A stretch of DNA of 64,000 nucleotides, from contig NZ_AWSQ01000008.1 in NCBI RefSeq assembly GCF_000498575.2, positions 7,989-71,988 of the forward strand, read 5' to 3'. The DNA comes from Pseudomonas taeanensis MS-3 (lineage in GTDB: Bacteria; Pseudomonadota; Gammaproteobacteria; Pseudomonadales; Pseudomonadaceae). Position numbers and translations under genes: made by a program. Positions 1-8,130 of the stretch are shown here, in pieces. The notes below the pieces were generated by a model. That model was given only the letters and a program-made list of their open reading frames with translations. It had not been told where the DNA came from and made no database searches. Position 1 is the stretch's first letter. Each line of letters opens with the position of its first letter.

Positions 1-1
1 G

Positions 2-610
2 AGTTCGGAATCCGAAATCAGTGACAACTCAGCGAATCAAGGCACTCTGGCCCTCAGTTCGGAATCCGAAATCAGCCAGAAATCACAGCGTTCGGCCTTA
101 GTTCGGAATCCGAACTCATATAGTACGTATACAAATACACACCATGATGTATGTAAAAGCTCTGTACCGCGCGCAGAGCCAGACGCCATGGCTCGGTGGC
201 TGATCGGCCTGGAACGCTTGCCATCGGAGCAGAAGTTGAAGGCAGTGAGTGCCATGCAGCGAGTGCCTACCGAGTTACGGCCCGCTGTCATCGAGCAATG
301 GCTGCATCGCTGCGACACCGGTGGGGTTCGCAACCCTTTGGGCTACTTGCTCAGCTGCGTTCAGCGGGCGATTCGTGGTGAGTTCAACATTGACTGGCGA
401 CCCGAGACCTCCCTACCTCCAGCGGGCCCGACACCAGGCGCAGTAGCTGCTGCTGGATCCCCAGTACATCCCCCAACCCGGAGCGGTGCGGCAACTGCTG
501 CGGTTGCGGCTGCGGTCAGAACACCTGACACGGTGCGAACGGCCAGGGAGCAGCTCAATGCGATGCAGCACCTGCTGAAGCCGCGGCTGGTCAGCACAAA
601 CCAGACGTGA
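2..610 (+). CDS. STY4528-type ICE replication protein, C-terminal part (5' end outside window)
   Basis: The frame is open from base 2 to the TGA at 608-610, so this is the 3' part of a longer gene. The internal ATG at 188 is not a convincing start: no Shine-Dalgarno precedes it and the frame continues upstream. About 202 residues are visible. First comes a Ser/Glu-rich stretch (SSESEIS twice), then a helical block with ERLPSEQKLKAVSAMQRVP, then VRNPLGYLLSCVQRAIRGEF, which resembles the tail of the STY4528 pathogenicity-island replication family, and finally an Ala/Pro-rich end. Followed by TIGR03761, DUF3158 and ssb, it occupies the usual place of that family in PFGI-1-class islands. The family assignment is from remembered motifs and synteny; its biochemical role is poorly known. 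Confidence 0.72.
   Translation, partial: SSESEISDNSANQGTLALSSESEISQKSQRSALVRNPNSYSTYTNTHHDVCKSSVPRAEPDAMARWLIGLERLPSEQKLKAVSAMQRVPTELRPAVIEQWLHRCDTGGVRNPLGYLLSCVQRAIRGEFNIDWRPETSLPPAGPTPGAVAAAGSPVHPPTRSGAATAAVAAAVRTPDTVRTAREQLNAMQHLLKPRLVSTNQT
3..117. repeat. Three palindromic repeats inside the replication gene
   Basis: GTTCGGAATCCGAA occurs at 3-16, 57-70 and 101-114. The last copy reads GTTCGGAATCCGAAC, a 7+1+7 palindrome. Spacings are 54 and 44 bp. The first two copies lie in one reading phase (Ser-Ser-Glu-Ser-Glu) and the third in another (Val-Arg-Asn-Pro-Asn), so the DNA word, not the peptide, is what is preserved. A binding site for the replication protein or an autoregulator is possible. 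Confidence 0.6.
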
Positions 611-650
611 ACAACCAGAGTCAATCATGCAATCGAAGAGGAGCAACAGA

Positions 651-1019
651 ATGGAAAACGATAGGGCCAAGCTGATCAGATTCGGCTTGAAGGGCATGGC
701 GGTGGATCTGCTGGGATTGCTGCTGGGGGCACCACTGATGATCCTCGCTTTGGTAGTGATCCTGATATGCGTCTATGTGGTGGTGGCAAGCTTTGCTGGG
801 ATCGCGGAATTCCACCCCCTGCAAATTTTCTGGGCAAACACGGTTGTGGCGGTGGTAGTGACAGTGATGCTGTATGCCGCCGCCACCCACCTTCACCGCT
901 CACTCCCGGATGTGCTGATGAAACGAGGCAAAGCATACGAGCGGGCGAAGAACGTGGCATTGGCACGGAAGCGTTTGACGTCTCGTGATGCCTATACCGA
1001 TCCGCGTCGCAATATCTGA
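651..1019 (+). CDS. Small integral membrane protein of unknown function
   Basis: A 122-residue protein. The ATG at 651 is preferred over the in-frame ATG at 627 because GAGGAG at 638-643 sits at normal distance before it. Two strongly hydrophobic segments are visible, about residues 13-47 (LLGLLLGAPLMILALVVILI and onward) and about 60-80 (FWANTVVAVVVTVMLYAAA). A basic cytoplasmic tail rich in Arg and Lys follows. It starts 40 bp after the replication gene and is followed by the 58-bp repeats. I do not recognise a family; the position suggests an ICE backbone gene. Confidence 0.6.
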   Translation: MENDRAKLIRFGLKGMAVDLLGLLLGAPLMILALVVILICVYVVVASFAGIAEFHPLQIFWANTVVAVVVTVMLYAAATHLHRSLPDVLMKRGKAYERAKNVALARKRLTSRDAYTDPRRNI

Positions 1020-1036
1020 CCCAGTTCAGTGATCCG

Positions 1037-1297
1037 GGCATCGGTGCCGACGGGCAGCCAGGTGTTTCGGCCCGCGACACTCCGACCATGACTAGGCAGC
1101 GGTGCTGACAGGCAACTGAGCTATTCGGCCCGAATAGCTCCAGCCAGGACCAGGCAGCGGTGCCGACAGGCAACCGAGTTATTCGGCCCGAATAGCTCCA
1201 GCCAGGACCAGGCAGCGGTGCCGACAGGCAACTGAGCTATTCGGCCCGAATAGCTCCAGTCAGGACCAGGCAGCGGTGCCGACAGGCAGCCGGGTGG
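1037..1297. repeat. Five 58-bp direct repeats with a palindromic core (iteron-like, candidate origin)
   Basis: Copies start at 1037, 1095, 1153, 1211 and 1269, exactly 58 bp apart. The first is degenerate and the last is cut short. Each begins with a GGCAGCGGTGCCGACAGGC-like block. The three middle copies carry the near-palindrome GAGCTATTCGG-C-CCGAATAGCTC (1118-1140 in the second copy). There are no unrelated spacers, so this is not CRISPR. Tandem repeats of this length in the replication module resemble the 57-bp oriV repeats that I recall being reported for the related element pKLC102. Confidence 0.8.
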
Positions 1298-1382
1298 TTT
1301 CACTGGAACCACTTCTCTATATAAGAAGCAGCACCGCTTCCCATTCATAAAGAGGCAACAACAAATCCCCTTCCGTCGGGCT

Positions 1383-1457
1383 ATGGATTTCTTGCTGCGG
1401 CCGTAGCGACCGAATTGCAGCATGGGCGCGAACTTCCCTGTAAGGAAAACCCGCACC
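1383..1457 (+). promoter_or_regulatory. Operon leader with shared ATTTCTTGCTGC box and ribosome-site hairpin
   Basis: ATGGATTTCTTGCTGCGG (1383-1400) closely matches boxes at 20493 (before pilL) and 42573 (before the mating-pore operon). All three lie about 50-56 nt before the start codon. Just before the ATG, TTCC (1434-1437) can pair with GGAA (1444-1447), enclosing the Shine-Dalgarno AAGGA. Confidence 0.5.
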
Positions 1458-2192
1458 ATGGCTGACAACTACCGGCTCAACATTGGCTCCCTGCGGAGCG
1501 ATGTGCAGCTCACCCTCCACACGCACCACGCTGCCCGCATCTGGATGGGGCGGCCCAAGAATGAGCAGAAGCCGGGAATCATTGGCCTGTCCGGCTTCTG
1601 CTCCATCATCAACCGCATGACTCGCGGCGCCACCCAGGACGATCCCTACTCCGACTGGTGGATGATCCAACTAGAGGACAAGATCAATGAGTCCGACACC
1701 GCGCTGAAGGATATCGACCAACGGCTGGATGACGTGATGGCGAACCTGCCACCCGCGATCAGCATCAGCAACAACCTGTCGATCCAGCCGGTCAGGCTTC
1801 CCCTCTATATTTCCAACCCCCTCGGGTTCAAGGCCGTCTACCTGCTGACCTCCTATGACGAGATCGTTCGACGCATCCTGCTGGCCCAGCACGTCGGTCT
1901 GATAGGCCGCCGAGACATGGAGTTGTGGATCGACGAAGGTGCTGCCGTGCTCCGCAAACTCTTCGGGCTGGCACAGATCTACCGCTACTCGGGGGCCTGC
2001 CGTGACGACTTCGCCGCGAACAATGCGAAGGCTGAAGCAGCTCGCAAGATGTACGAACGTCACGGCGAGATTCCCCAGGACATCCTGGAGGGCACTCGCC
2101 GCTCCACGTTCGCTCCGCCGATCACTCGCGGACAGCCAGAAAACGAGTCGCCGGAGCCGTTCTCCGATGACATCGGCGACGGCGAGGACTGA
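1458..2192 (+). CDS. TIGR03761-family ICE protein (PFL_4669 type)
   Basis: A 244-residue soluble protein. The start at 1458 (MADNYRLNIGSLRSDVQLTL) is chosen over the ATG at 1422 because AAGGA precedes it at suitable spacing. The N-terminal half, with HTHHAARIWMGRP and IIGLSGFCSIINRMTRGA, is characteristic of the TIGR03761 family found in PFGI-1, PAPI-1 and ICEclc-type elements. The tail is acidic (EPFSDDIGDGED). It is the first gene of a short operon with the DUF3158 gene (5-bp gap) and ssb. The function is unknown; its constant position beside replication genes suggests DNA processing. Confidence 0.85.
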   Translation: MADNYRLNIGSLRSDVQLTLHTHHAARIWMGRPKNEQKPGIIGLSGFCSIINRMTRGATQDDPYSDWWMIQLEDKINESDTALKDIDQRLDDVMANLPPAISISNNLSIQPVRLPLYISNPLGFKAVYLLTSYDEIVRRILLAQHVGLIGRRDMELWIDEGAAVLRKLFGLAQIYRYSGACRDDFAANNAKAEAARKMYERHGEIPQDILEGTRRSTFAPPITRGQPENESPEPFSDDIGDGED

Positions 2193-2197
2193 TCGGT

Positions 2198-2737
2198 ATG
2201 TGGCAGATCGACTCCTCCAACGAGGCACTGCAACAGACTGCCTTCCGGCCACTGCAACAGGATGCCTTTCAGAGGCTGCAACAGGGTGCCTCACTAAAGG
2301 GCCTTTTAAAGCCCTTTAAAGGTAAGGGGGAGCTGGCCCAGTTTGCGGAGCAATGCCGCGTGCTGGAGGTGGGTTTGAAAGAGCTTGCCCAGGGTGTGCT
2401 GGCCCAGGTTCGGCGCCATCCCTTCACCCTCCTGCCCGTCCGCTTGACCGAGCAGAACACCCAGGCCGGCACCATGTTCCTGCGCTGGCAGCACGTCGCC
2501 ACTCGCAGGATGGGTGTCGGCGTCTGGGCGGAGATGGTCGGCTATCCCAAGACACCAATACCGATGCTGCAGGACCTCTACGCCCTGGAGCTGCAGCGCA
2601 TCACCCTCAACATGCAGATCAGCCTGATCCACTCCATCGGCAAACAGGCCGCCGAGTGCGCCGAGAAGATGGGCCAGGCCGAGGCCGTGCTCATGGAGCG
2701 GCTGCAGCAGGGCACCAACCTCATGCAACACAACTAA
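2198..2737 (+). CDS. DUF3158-family ICE protein
   Basis: A 179-residue protein between the TIGR03761 gene and ssb, as in other PFGI-1-class ICEs. The N-terminus holds three imperfect LQQxAF-type repeats (residues 11-32). A helical core follows, with LEVGLKELAQGVLAQV and the conserved block FLRWQHVATRRMGVGVW. The C-terminus is a long amphipathic helix (about 130-179) that could form a coiled coil. I assign DUF3158 from the Arg-Trp core and the gene order. No catalytic motif is visible. Confidence 0.75.
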   Translation: MWQIDSSNEALQQTAFRPLQQDAFQRLQQGASLKGLLKPFKGKGELAQFAEQCRVLEVGLKELAQGVLAQVRRHPFTLLPVRLTEQNTQAGTMFLRWQHVATRRMGVGVWAEMVGYPKTPIPMLQDLYALELQRITLNMQISLIHSIGKQAAECAEKMGQAEAVLMERLQQGTNLMQHN

Positions 2738-2750
2738 CCGGAGAACGTTC

Positions 2751-3212
2751 ATGGGTACATCCGTACAAAGCTGGGAAGGCAACATCGGCTCCGCGCCGGA
2801 GTTCAAGGAATTCCCCAACGGCAACAAGGAGCCGCGGCGCTTGCTGCGGCTCAATGTCTACTTCGACAACTCGGTGCCGGACGGCAATGGCGGTTACGAA
2901 GACAAAGGAGGTTTCTGGGCCAACGTCGAGTGGTGGCACAAGGACGCTGAAAGCTACTCGCGCCTGTTCCAGAAAGGCATGCGCGTGACTGTGTCAGGTC
3001 GTGCGGTTATGGATCGCTGGGAGAACAACGAGGGCGAGTTCGAAGCGCTGAAGATCCAGGCCAGTCGGGTCGGCATGCTCCCGCACCGCATCACGGCGGT
3101 TACGCTGAGTGCTTCGCAGGGTGCAAATGGTCAGCAGGGCAATCGGCCACAACCCCAACTGCCGCTCAACGCCGATCAGGATGCCTATCCCGATCCAGAC
3201 GAGCCCCTCTGA
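2751..3212 (+). CDS. ssb: ICE-encoded single-stranded DNA-binding protein
   Basis: A 153-residue OB-fold SSB-like protein. Residues 1-105 include GNIGSAPEFKEFPNG, RRLLRLNVYFD, FWANVEWWHKDAE and YSRLFQKGMRVTVSGR, the strand pattern of island SSBs, which are divergent from chromosomal SSB. The C-terminus is Gln/Pro-rich and ends DPDEPL, an acidic tip without the usual terminal Phe, so recruitment of host partners may be weaker. GGAG lies 7 bp before the ATG. It should protect ICE single strands during transfer or replication, next to the topoisomerase and helicase. The stop codon lies inside a hairpin. Confidence 0.88.
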   Translation: MGTSVQSWEGNIGSAPEFKEFPNGNKEPRRLLRLNVYFDNSVPDGNGGYEDKGGFWANVEWWHKDAESYSRLFQKGMRVTVSGRAVMDRWENNEGEFEALKIQASRVGMLPHRITAVTLSASQGANGQQGNRPQPQLPLNADQDAYPDPDEPL

Positions 3213-3285
3213 TAGGGGCTTAATTTCGGCCCATTCGGGAAGCTGGTGGTGGTGGGGGGAGACGGTTCATCGTCGCCCCCTTCTC
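3202..3285 (+). terminator. Tandem hairpins after ssb
   Basis: AGCCCCT at 3202-3208 pairs with AGGGGCT at 3214-3220, overlapping the ssb stop and followed by TAATTT. A second stem, GGGGGAGACG (3255-3264) with CGTCGCCCCC (3271-3280), is followed by TTCTCATTT. Both are plausible factor-independent terminators with short T tracts. The rest of the gap to 3569 shows nothing clear. Confidence 0.55.
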
Positions 3286-3569
3286 ATTTCTGGAACCTTT
3301 GGGCAGTTGCAACATGCAGGTAGATGAAGATATGGGAAATCCCAGAGGCTGGCTGCTGGTGTCAACGGACCACTCGGTGCTCGGCCTGTTGTACTGGTGT
3401 TACTCGGCTCGACATGCGCCCAGGTAAAAATCGCGCCATTCGGGAAATTCTCGCTGATTGGTAGCTTTCTCATCGGCGAACCGTGGCAGCGGCTGTAGAA
3501 TTCTGGCGGTCACTAAAAAATCGCCCAAGCGTGACGCTACCGTTCGACTGACTTGCTCATCGGGAGACT

Positions 3570-3773
3570 ATGTCCATGCGGGACTCGATCAAGATGCAGA
3601 AGCCAGCAGACAGGCGTCGGCTCAATAACCCCCATCGTGCCGTGGTAGCTGCCGGTGCCGAGGCCGCCCGGAAAGGGCTACCGGTGCATGCCTGCCCATA
3701 TAGTCATCCTGCAATGAGGGCGTCCTGGCTGAAAGGGTTTGCCCAGGCACAGCAGCTGTCGCTGGACCTCTAG
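3570..3773 (+). CDS. CrpP/RMF-like small ICE-associated protein
   Basis: A 67-residue basic protein. The pattern EAARKGLPVHACPYSHPAM followed by RASWLKGF matches the ribosome-modulation-factor/CrpP fold (RkG..ACPY....R..WL.G). CrpP relatives are common passengers of Pseudomonas ICEs. Some were proposed to modify ciprofloxacin, but that activity is contested and should not be assumed here. Two ATGs compete: 3570, and 3576, which has better spacing to GGGAG (3562-3566). It is monocistronic, about 100 bp before the topoisomerase gene. Confidence 0.7.
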   Translation: MSMRDSIKMQKPADRRRLNNPHRAVVAAGAEAARKGLPVHACPYSHPAMRASWLKGFAQAQQLSLDL

Positions 3774-3871
3774 CCCCTGAAAAGCTCCCCTTTCCCGGTG
3801 ACCATTTCCAGTTGAAGCTCCTCCCTTGCTACCGCGACAGTCGGTCTCTGGCAAATCGAGAGGGGTATCCC

Positions 3872-5776
3872 ATGAAGCTGTTGATCATCGAGGCACCCGG
3901 CAAGCTGAAGAAGCTGCAGCCGATGATGAAGAAGCTGCGCCCAGGTGAAGACTGGCAGGTGATCGCCAGCGGCGGTCACATCCGCGACCTCCCGGCCAAG
4001 GGCCAGGACGACACGATGATCACCACTGGCGTGCGCAAGAACTACGCCCCGGTCTATGAAGTCCTGGAGAAAAGCTCGCGGAATGTGCGAGCCATAAAGG
4101 CTGCGGCGAAACAGGCGAACGAAATCTACCTGGCCACTGACCCGGATCGCGAGGGCGAAAGCATCGCCTGGCACATCCAGCAGGTGCTGGGAGTCAAAGA
4201 CTACAAGCGCATCACCTTCAACGAGATCACCCTCAAGCGTGTCCAGGAGGCCTTGGCCAATCCGCGGCAGATCGACCTGAACAGGGTTGCCTCGCAGGAG
4301 TGTCGCCGTGTCCTGGATCGATTGGTGGGCTACCTGGTGACCCAGGAACTCCGCCGTTTGATGGGCAAACCCACCTCGGCCGGGCGCGTCCAGTCACCTG
4401 CCGTCTACCTGGTGGTACTGCGCGAGCGCGAGATCCGCAACTTCGTGGTAATCAACCACTTTGGCGCCCGACTGCACTTCGTCACCCCCAGCGGCAAAAC
4501 TACCTGGAGCGCGGAGTGGCAGCCGGTACCGGACTTCGCCACCAAGGAACACCCCTATATCCAGGACGGCAATCTCGCCCAGTTGGTCGCCTCCACGCGC
4601 AACGTGGTGGTCGAGGTGTGTGAGGACCGTCAGTCCGAGCGGGATCCACCGGCGCCCTTCATCTCCTCGTCGCTGCAACAGGCGGCGAGCAACGCCCTGA
4701 AGTGGGATCCAGACAAGACCATGCAAGTCGCACAACGCCTCTACGAGCAAGGCGTCATCACCTATCACCGCACAGACAACCCCAACGTACCGGACGATGC
4801 GATGGAGGACATCCGCAAGGTGGCCAGCTCGCTGGGCGTGAATGCCGTCGCTGAGCGAAGGACATTCAACGCGGCAGAAGGCGCCCAAGAAGGCCACCCT
4901 GCCATCACCCCAACTTACTGGGCCGACGAAGTGGCCGGAGAGGGTCCTGAAGAGCAGGCGCTGTACAAGCTCATTCGGATCCGCGCACTGGCCAGCCAAC
5001 TGGAGGCTGCCATCTACGATGTGCGCACTGCCAAGTTGCTCGCCGTAGGCCCGGATCGGAAGCCTCTGCGCTTCACCGCAACTGGCAAGACGATTTCCTA
5101 TCGCGGTTGGATGAAGCTCCTACTGGGCGACGACACCGACGATGACGAGGATGCCGAGGCGGATAACCCAGTACCCACGCTCTCCCCGAAACAGATCCTC
5201 CCGGTCCACAGCGGCGAGCTGCTGAAGAAGAAAACCCAGCCACCGGCGCGATACTCCAAGGCCAGCCTGATCAAGGAGATGGAGCGCCGCGGCATCGGCC
5301 GTCCGAGCACCTTTGCCTCGATCATGAAGAACATCACCAGCAAGGGCCTGATCGAGGAGAAGAGTCGCAAGCTGGTCCCGGCCGGCCTGGGAGAGGAGAC
5401 GATCGCGCGGCTGGAAGGGTTCTTCAGTTTCGTCGAGCTCGGCTTCACACGGGAACTGGAGCGCGACCTGGACAAGATCGCCCAGGGCCAGGACACCTAC
5501 GGCGCTGTGGTCTCCCGGCTGCACAAGCGCCTCGAGGCGGAACTGTCGAAACAGCGAGGGCTACCCAGCGTGCCGATGCAATCGTCCCGGCCGGCCGCGA
5601 CGCCGAGCTCCGAATTCAAATGCGGCAAGTGCGGTCAACCCCTCGCAAGGCGCCAGAAAAAGGGGGAAGGCGGTTACGACTTCTGGGGCTGCACCGGCTA
5701 CAAGTCCAGTGGATGCAAGGTCAGCTACCCCACCTTGAGCGGCAAGCCGAACTTCGACAAGCCCAAGGGGCTGTAG
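3872..5776 (+). CDS. Type IA DNA topoisomerase of the ICE
   Basis: A 634-residue enzyme that relaxes or decatenates DNA through a single-strand break. The start at 3872 (MKLLIIEAPGKLKKL) is preferred over 3812 because GAGAGGGG precedes it and the TOPRIM domain begins there. The TOPRIM Glu is E7, with DPDREGE at 90-96. The active-site Tyr is Y298 in GVITYHRTDNPN. GIGRPSTFASIM is the conserved topoisomerase I block. A single CxxC zinc ribbon lies near residue 583 (FKCGKCGQ), with partner Cys near 612. It is shorter than chromosomal TopA. In this ICE family it is encoded near ssb and probably resolves transfer or replication intermediates. Confidence 0.93.
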   Translation: MKLLIIEAPGKLKKLQPMMKKLRPGEDWQVIASGGHIRDLPAKGQDDTMITTGVRKNYAPVYEVLEKSSRNVRAIKAAAKQANEIYLATDPDREGESIAWHIQQVLGVKDYKRITFNEITLKRVQEALANPRQIDLNRVASQECRRVLDRLVGYLVTQELRRLMGKPTSAGRVQSPAVYLVVLREREIRNFVVINHFGARLHFVTPSGKTTWSAEWQPVPDFATKEHPYIQDGNLAQLVASTRNVVVEVCEDRQSERDPPAPFISSSLQQAASNALKWDPDKTMQVAQRLYEQGVITYHRTDNPNVPDDAMEDIRKVASSLGVNAVAERRTFNAAEGAQEGHPAITPTYWADEVAGEGPEEQALYKLIRIRALASQLEAAIYDVRTAKLLAVGPDRKPLRFTATGKTISYRGWMKLLLGDDTDDDEDAEADNPVPTLSPKQILPVHSGELLKKKTQPPARYSKASLIKEMERRGIGRPSTFASIMKNITSKGLIEEKSRKLVPAGLGEETIARLEGFFSFVELGFTRELERDLDKIAQGQDTYGAVVSRLHKRLEAELSKQRGLPSVPMQSSRPAATPSSEFKCGKCGQPLARRQKKGEGGYDFWGCTGYKSSGCKVSYPTLSGKPNFDKPKGL

Positions 5777-5880
5777 CTGCAGGCGCAATTTTCCGCGTAA
5801 AGGCTGCTGCGGTGCGAGAAATCTGCCCTAGCCCAAGTACGCATTTGCCATAGAAACCAAGGATCTGGAAGGCCGACATT

Positions 5881-5912
5881 GCCATGCGCTTACAGAGGAG
5901 TAGACGCATGGC
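5881..5912 (+). promoter_or_regulatory. Inverted repeat enclosing the ribosome site of the next gene
   Basis: GCCATGCG (5881-5888) is perfectly complementary to CGCATGGC (5905-5912). The 3' arm contains the ATG at 5908 and the loop contains the Shine-Dalgarno GAGGAG (5895-5900). In the mRNA this would hide the start codon of a gene translationally coupled to the helicase. Confidence 0.5.
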
Positions 5913-6066
5913 AACACAGGAGACGCCTTCGGCATCGGATCAGACCTTGCTTGATCCCACCCTGCAGAACTACTCGAAACAGCAGATCGCTGTCGCAAAC
6001 AACTGGGCGGACCACTTCCGGTTGCTGCCTCAGCAATGGATCATCCAGCAGCAGGGCAATGCATGA
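5908..6066 (+). CDS. Small protein coupled to the helicase gene
   Basis: A 52-residue ORF starting at the ATG at 5908 behind GAGGAG. It shares ATGA with the following helicase (start 6063, stop 6064-6066). The sequence is polar and Gln-rich (NYSKQQIAVANNWADHF). No family is recognised. It could be a leader whose translation opens the helicase start, or a small subunit. The tight overlap and good ribosome site favour real translation. Confidence 0.55.
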   Translation: MATQETPSASDQTLLDPTLQNYSKQQIAVANNWADHFRLLPQQWIIQQQGNA

Positions 6067-8042
6067 GCCGACCACGCCTGATGAATCGGCGGCCGGAGCT
6101 GCTGGGCAATGCCATCTTCGACGGGTATGACTTCGGTCTGCAGTTGCAGTTCGTAGAGGGCGCCAACCGTCTTCTCCTCGAGCGCGATGGCTTCTACATG
6201 CGCCGGTCGGAACACCCGCTCTACCGCTACTGGCGGTTGCCCAAAGGCAAGCTGCTGGCCGAGCTGGACCTGCTCTTCCATAGCCTCATAGAGCTGGTCG
6301 ACGGGCGTTACGCTGAATCCTGGAAGTCGTTCTGCCAGAAACTGGAAGCCGCCCAGGCCTCGCCCGATCGGCAAGCGTTCACCTGGGGTCTGGTCTTCCG
6401 TATCGCCCCACTCGCGCACGGCGGCATTCTCCTGTCCGGCGACTACCACCCCGGGATGGTGGCGGTGGCCAGGCGCATGCGGGGAATCTTCCTTGGGCAA
6501 TCCCGCTCCTGGAGGATCGACGCTTCTGCGGAGCTGGTCCGCAGCAACCTGATCCTGGAACTGGGCCTGTCCGAGGAGCAATTCGAGATCCTGGACACGG
6601 TCCAGGAACTGCTCAGTGATGGGACCGTCGCCCCAGTCGAGTCCATCACGCGCATCAGCCTGGGCGGCCCGGCCCAGGAGCAGGTCGCGAAGGCTTCCGA
6701 GGACGAGACCTCAGCTGACGTCTACCTGGCGGCCGTGCCCTCCATCGAGCGCACCGAGTACACCGACGCGCAGATCGAGAAGGCTCTATTGAGCTACTCG
6801 CTGCTGGATCATCAGCCCGCCGGCATCCGTCATCTGTTACAGCGGACCAGCGCCCTCCTGGCCGACGACATGGGCCTGGGCAAAACCCGTCAGGCGGTAA
6901 TCGCCGCCGCGATCCGCGCCGGCGACCGACCGATCCTGGTCGTCACCCTGTCCTCCTTGCTGATCAACTGGCAACGCGAGATTCAGGTCGTCTATCCGGA
7001 TGCCGTTGTCGCCCTGCAGGTCTTCGATGCCTTGGCGAAGTGGATGGTGATCAACTACGAGCGCTTGGGCGATTACGTCCTACAGGCGGACCACTTCGTC
7101 GTCATGGTCATCGATGAAGCCCATCGGCTGAAGGAACCCACAGCGATGTGGACACGCCACGGCTTCGACATTGCGGCTAAGGTCCCGAGTCGCTATCTGC
7201 TGACCGGCACGCCGGTGCTCAACCGCGAAACCGAGCTGCACACCCTGCTGCGCCTATCCGGCCACCCGGTCGGCCAACTGCCTCTGAAGGAGTTCTGCGA
7301 GCAGTTCGCCGGCAGCCCGGAGTTCCGCAAGGATCTGCGCGATGCCATTGGTGACTGGATGCTCCGCCGGCGCAAGGACGTGCTACCCGGGCTAAAGGGC
7401 AAGCAGCGGCAGACGCTGTCGGTGGCGCTCTCCGAGGAGGAGCGCCGCCAGTACGACCGCATCCGCCTCGAGGACCGCCCGATCTTCGCCAGGCTCGGCG
7501 CGCTCCGTCAGTTCCTGGAGCAAGTGAAGGTTCGCGTCATCATGGAACTGCTCGCCGAGCTCGACATCGAGGACAAGGTGATCCTGTTCTGCGAGTTCAA
7601 GGAGACCGTCAGCACCCTCCGCGAGCTCTGCGAAGTCGCTGGCTATGGCTGCGTTACCCTGATGGGCAGCGACTCGCTGGCCAAACGGCAAAAGGCGATC
7701 GACAAATTCCAGGCCGATCCGGACCCCCGTGTCTTTATCGGCACCACGTCGGCCGCAGGCACTGGCAACAACCTGACAGCGGCGAACTATGTCATGTTCC
7801 TAGGTCTGCCCTGGACGCCCGGCCTTCAGGACCAGGCAGAGGACAGGGCGTACCGTAACGGTCAACTGCGCCTTGTGGTGGTTAAGATTCCGCTGGTGGA
7901 GAACACCATCGACCAGAAGCTATGGCAGATGCTCCTGGATAAACGCCAGTTGGCCCAGGACCTGATCGAGCCCGATCCGGTCACCGAGAGCAAGGCAGCA
8001 CTGGCGGAGACACTTGTTGCTTGCGCAACGGCTTGGACTTGA
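6063..8042 (+). CDS. SNF2/DEAD-type helicase of the ICE replication module
   Basis: A 659-residue protein starting at 6063 by ATGA overlap with the preceding small ORF. The N-terminal 240 residues are family-specific. Superfamily 2 motifs follow: Walker A DDMGLGKTR near residue 268, DEAH box VIDEAHRLKE near 351, motif III LLTGTPVLNRE near 380. The helicase C domain has motif V TSAAGTGNNLTAA and motif VI QAEDRAYRNGQ. The QxxxRxyRxGQ form is typical of SNF2-like translocases. Located after the topoisomerase, it probably remodels or unwinds ICE DNA. The last residues are followed at once by the cargo region with its insertion sequences. Confidence 0.88.
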   Translation: MSRPRLMNRRPELLGNAIFDGYDFGLQLQFVEGANRLLLERDGFYMRRSEHPLYRYWRLPKGKLLAELDLLFHSLIELVDGRYAESWKSFCQKLEAAQASPDRQAFTWGLVFRIAPLAHGGILLSGDYHPGMVAVARRMRGIFLGQSRSWRIDASAELVRSNLILELGLSEEQFEILDTVQELLSDGTVAPVESITRISLGGPAQEQVAKASEDETSADVYLAAVPSIERTEYTDAQIEKALLSYSLLDHQPAGIRHLLQRTSALLADDMGLGKTRQAVIAAAIRAGDRPILVVTLSSLLINWQREIQVVYPDAVVALQVFDALAKWMVINYERLGDYVLQADHFVVMVIDEAHRLKEPTAMWTRHGFDIAAKVPSRYLLTGTPVLNRETELHTLLRLSGHPVGQLPLKEFCEQFAGSPEFRKDLRDAIGDWMLRRRKDVLPGLKGKQRQTLSVALSEEERRQYDRIRLEDRPIFARLGALRQFLEQVKVRVIMELLAELDIEDKVILFCEFKETVSTLRELCEVAGYGCVTLMGSDSLAKRQKAIDKFQADPDPRVFIGTTSAAGTGNNLTAANYVMFLGLPWTPGLQDQAEDRAYRNGQLRLVVVKIPLVENTIDQKLWQMLLDKRQLAQDLIEPDPVTESKAALAETLVACATAWT

Positions 8043-8130
8043 CGCCGTTGCGCTCTATTTACAGCCAAGAGTACAAGCCGAGCAGCCTGCAAAAACTCAC
8101 GACAGGCTGAAATCGGCCCAGGCTGTGTAA

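Noticed and set aside
188..610. A separate 140-residue gene starting at ATG 188
   Set aside because: The frame is open from base 2, no Shine-Dalgarno precedes 188, and the upstream sequence reads like the middle of an STY4528-type protein.
1037..1297. CRISPR-like array
   Set aside because: The 58-bp units follow each other without unrelated spacers and are longer than CRISPR repeats; no cas genes are near.
3570..3773. A proven ciprofloxacin-modifying enzyme (CrpP)
   Set aside because: Only the RMF/CrpP-like pattern can be seen; resistance activity of the family is disputed and cannot be inferred from sequence.
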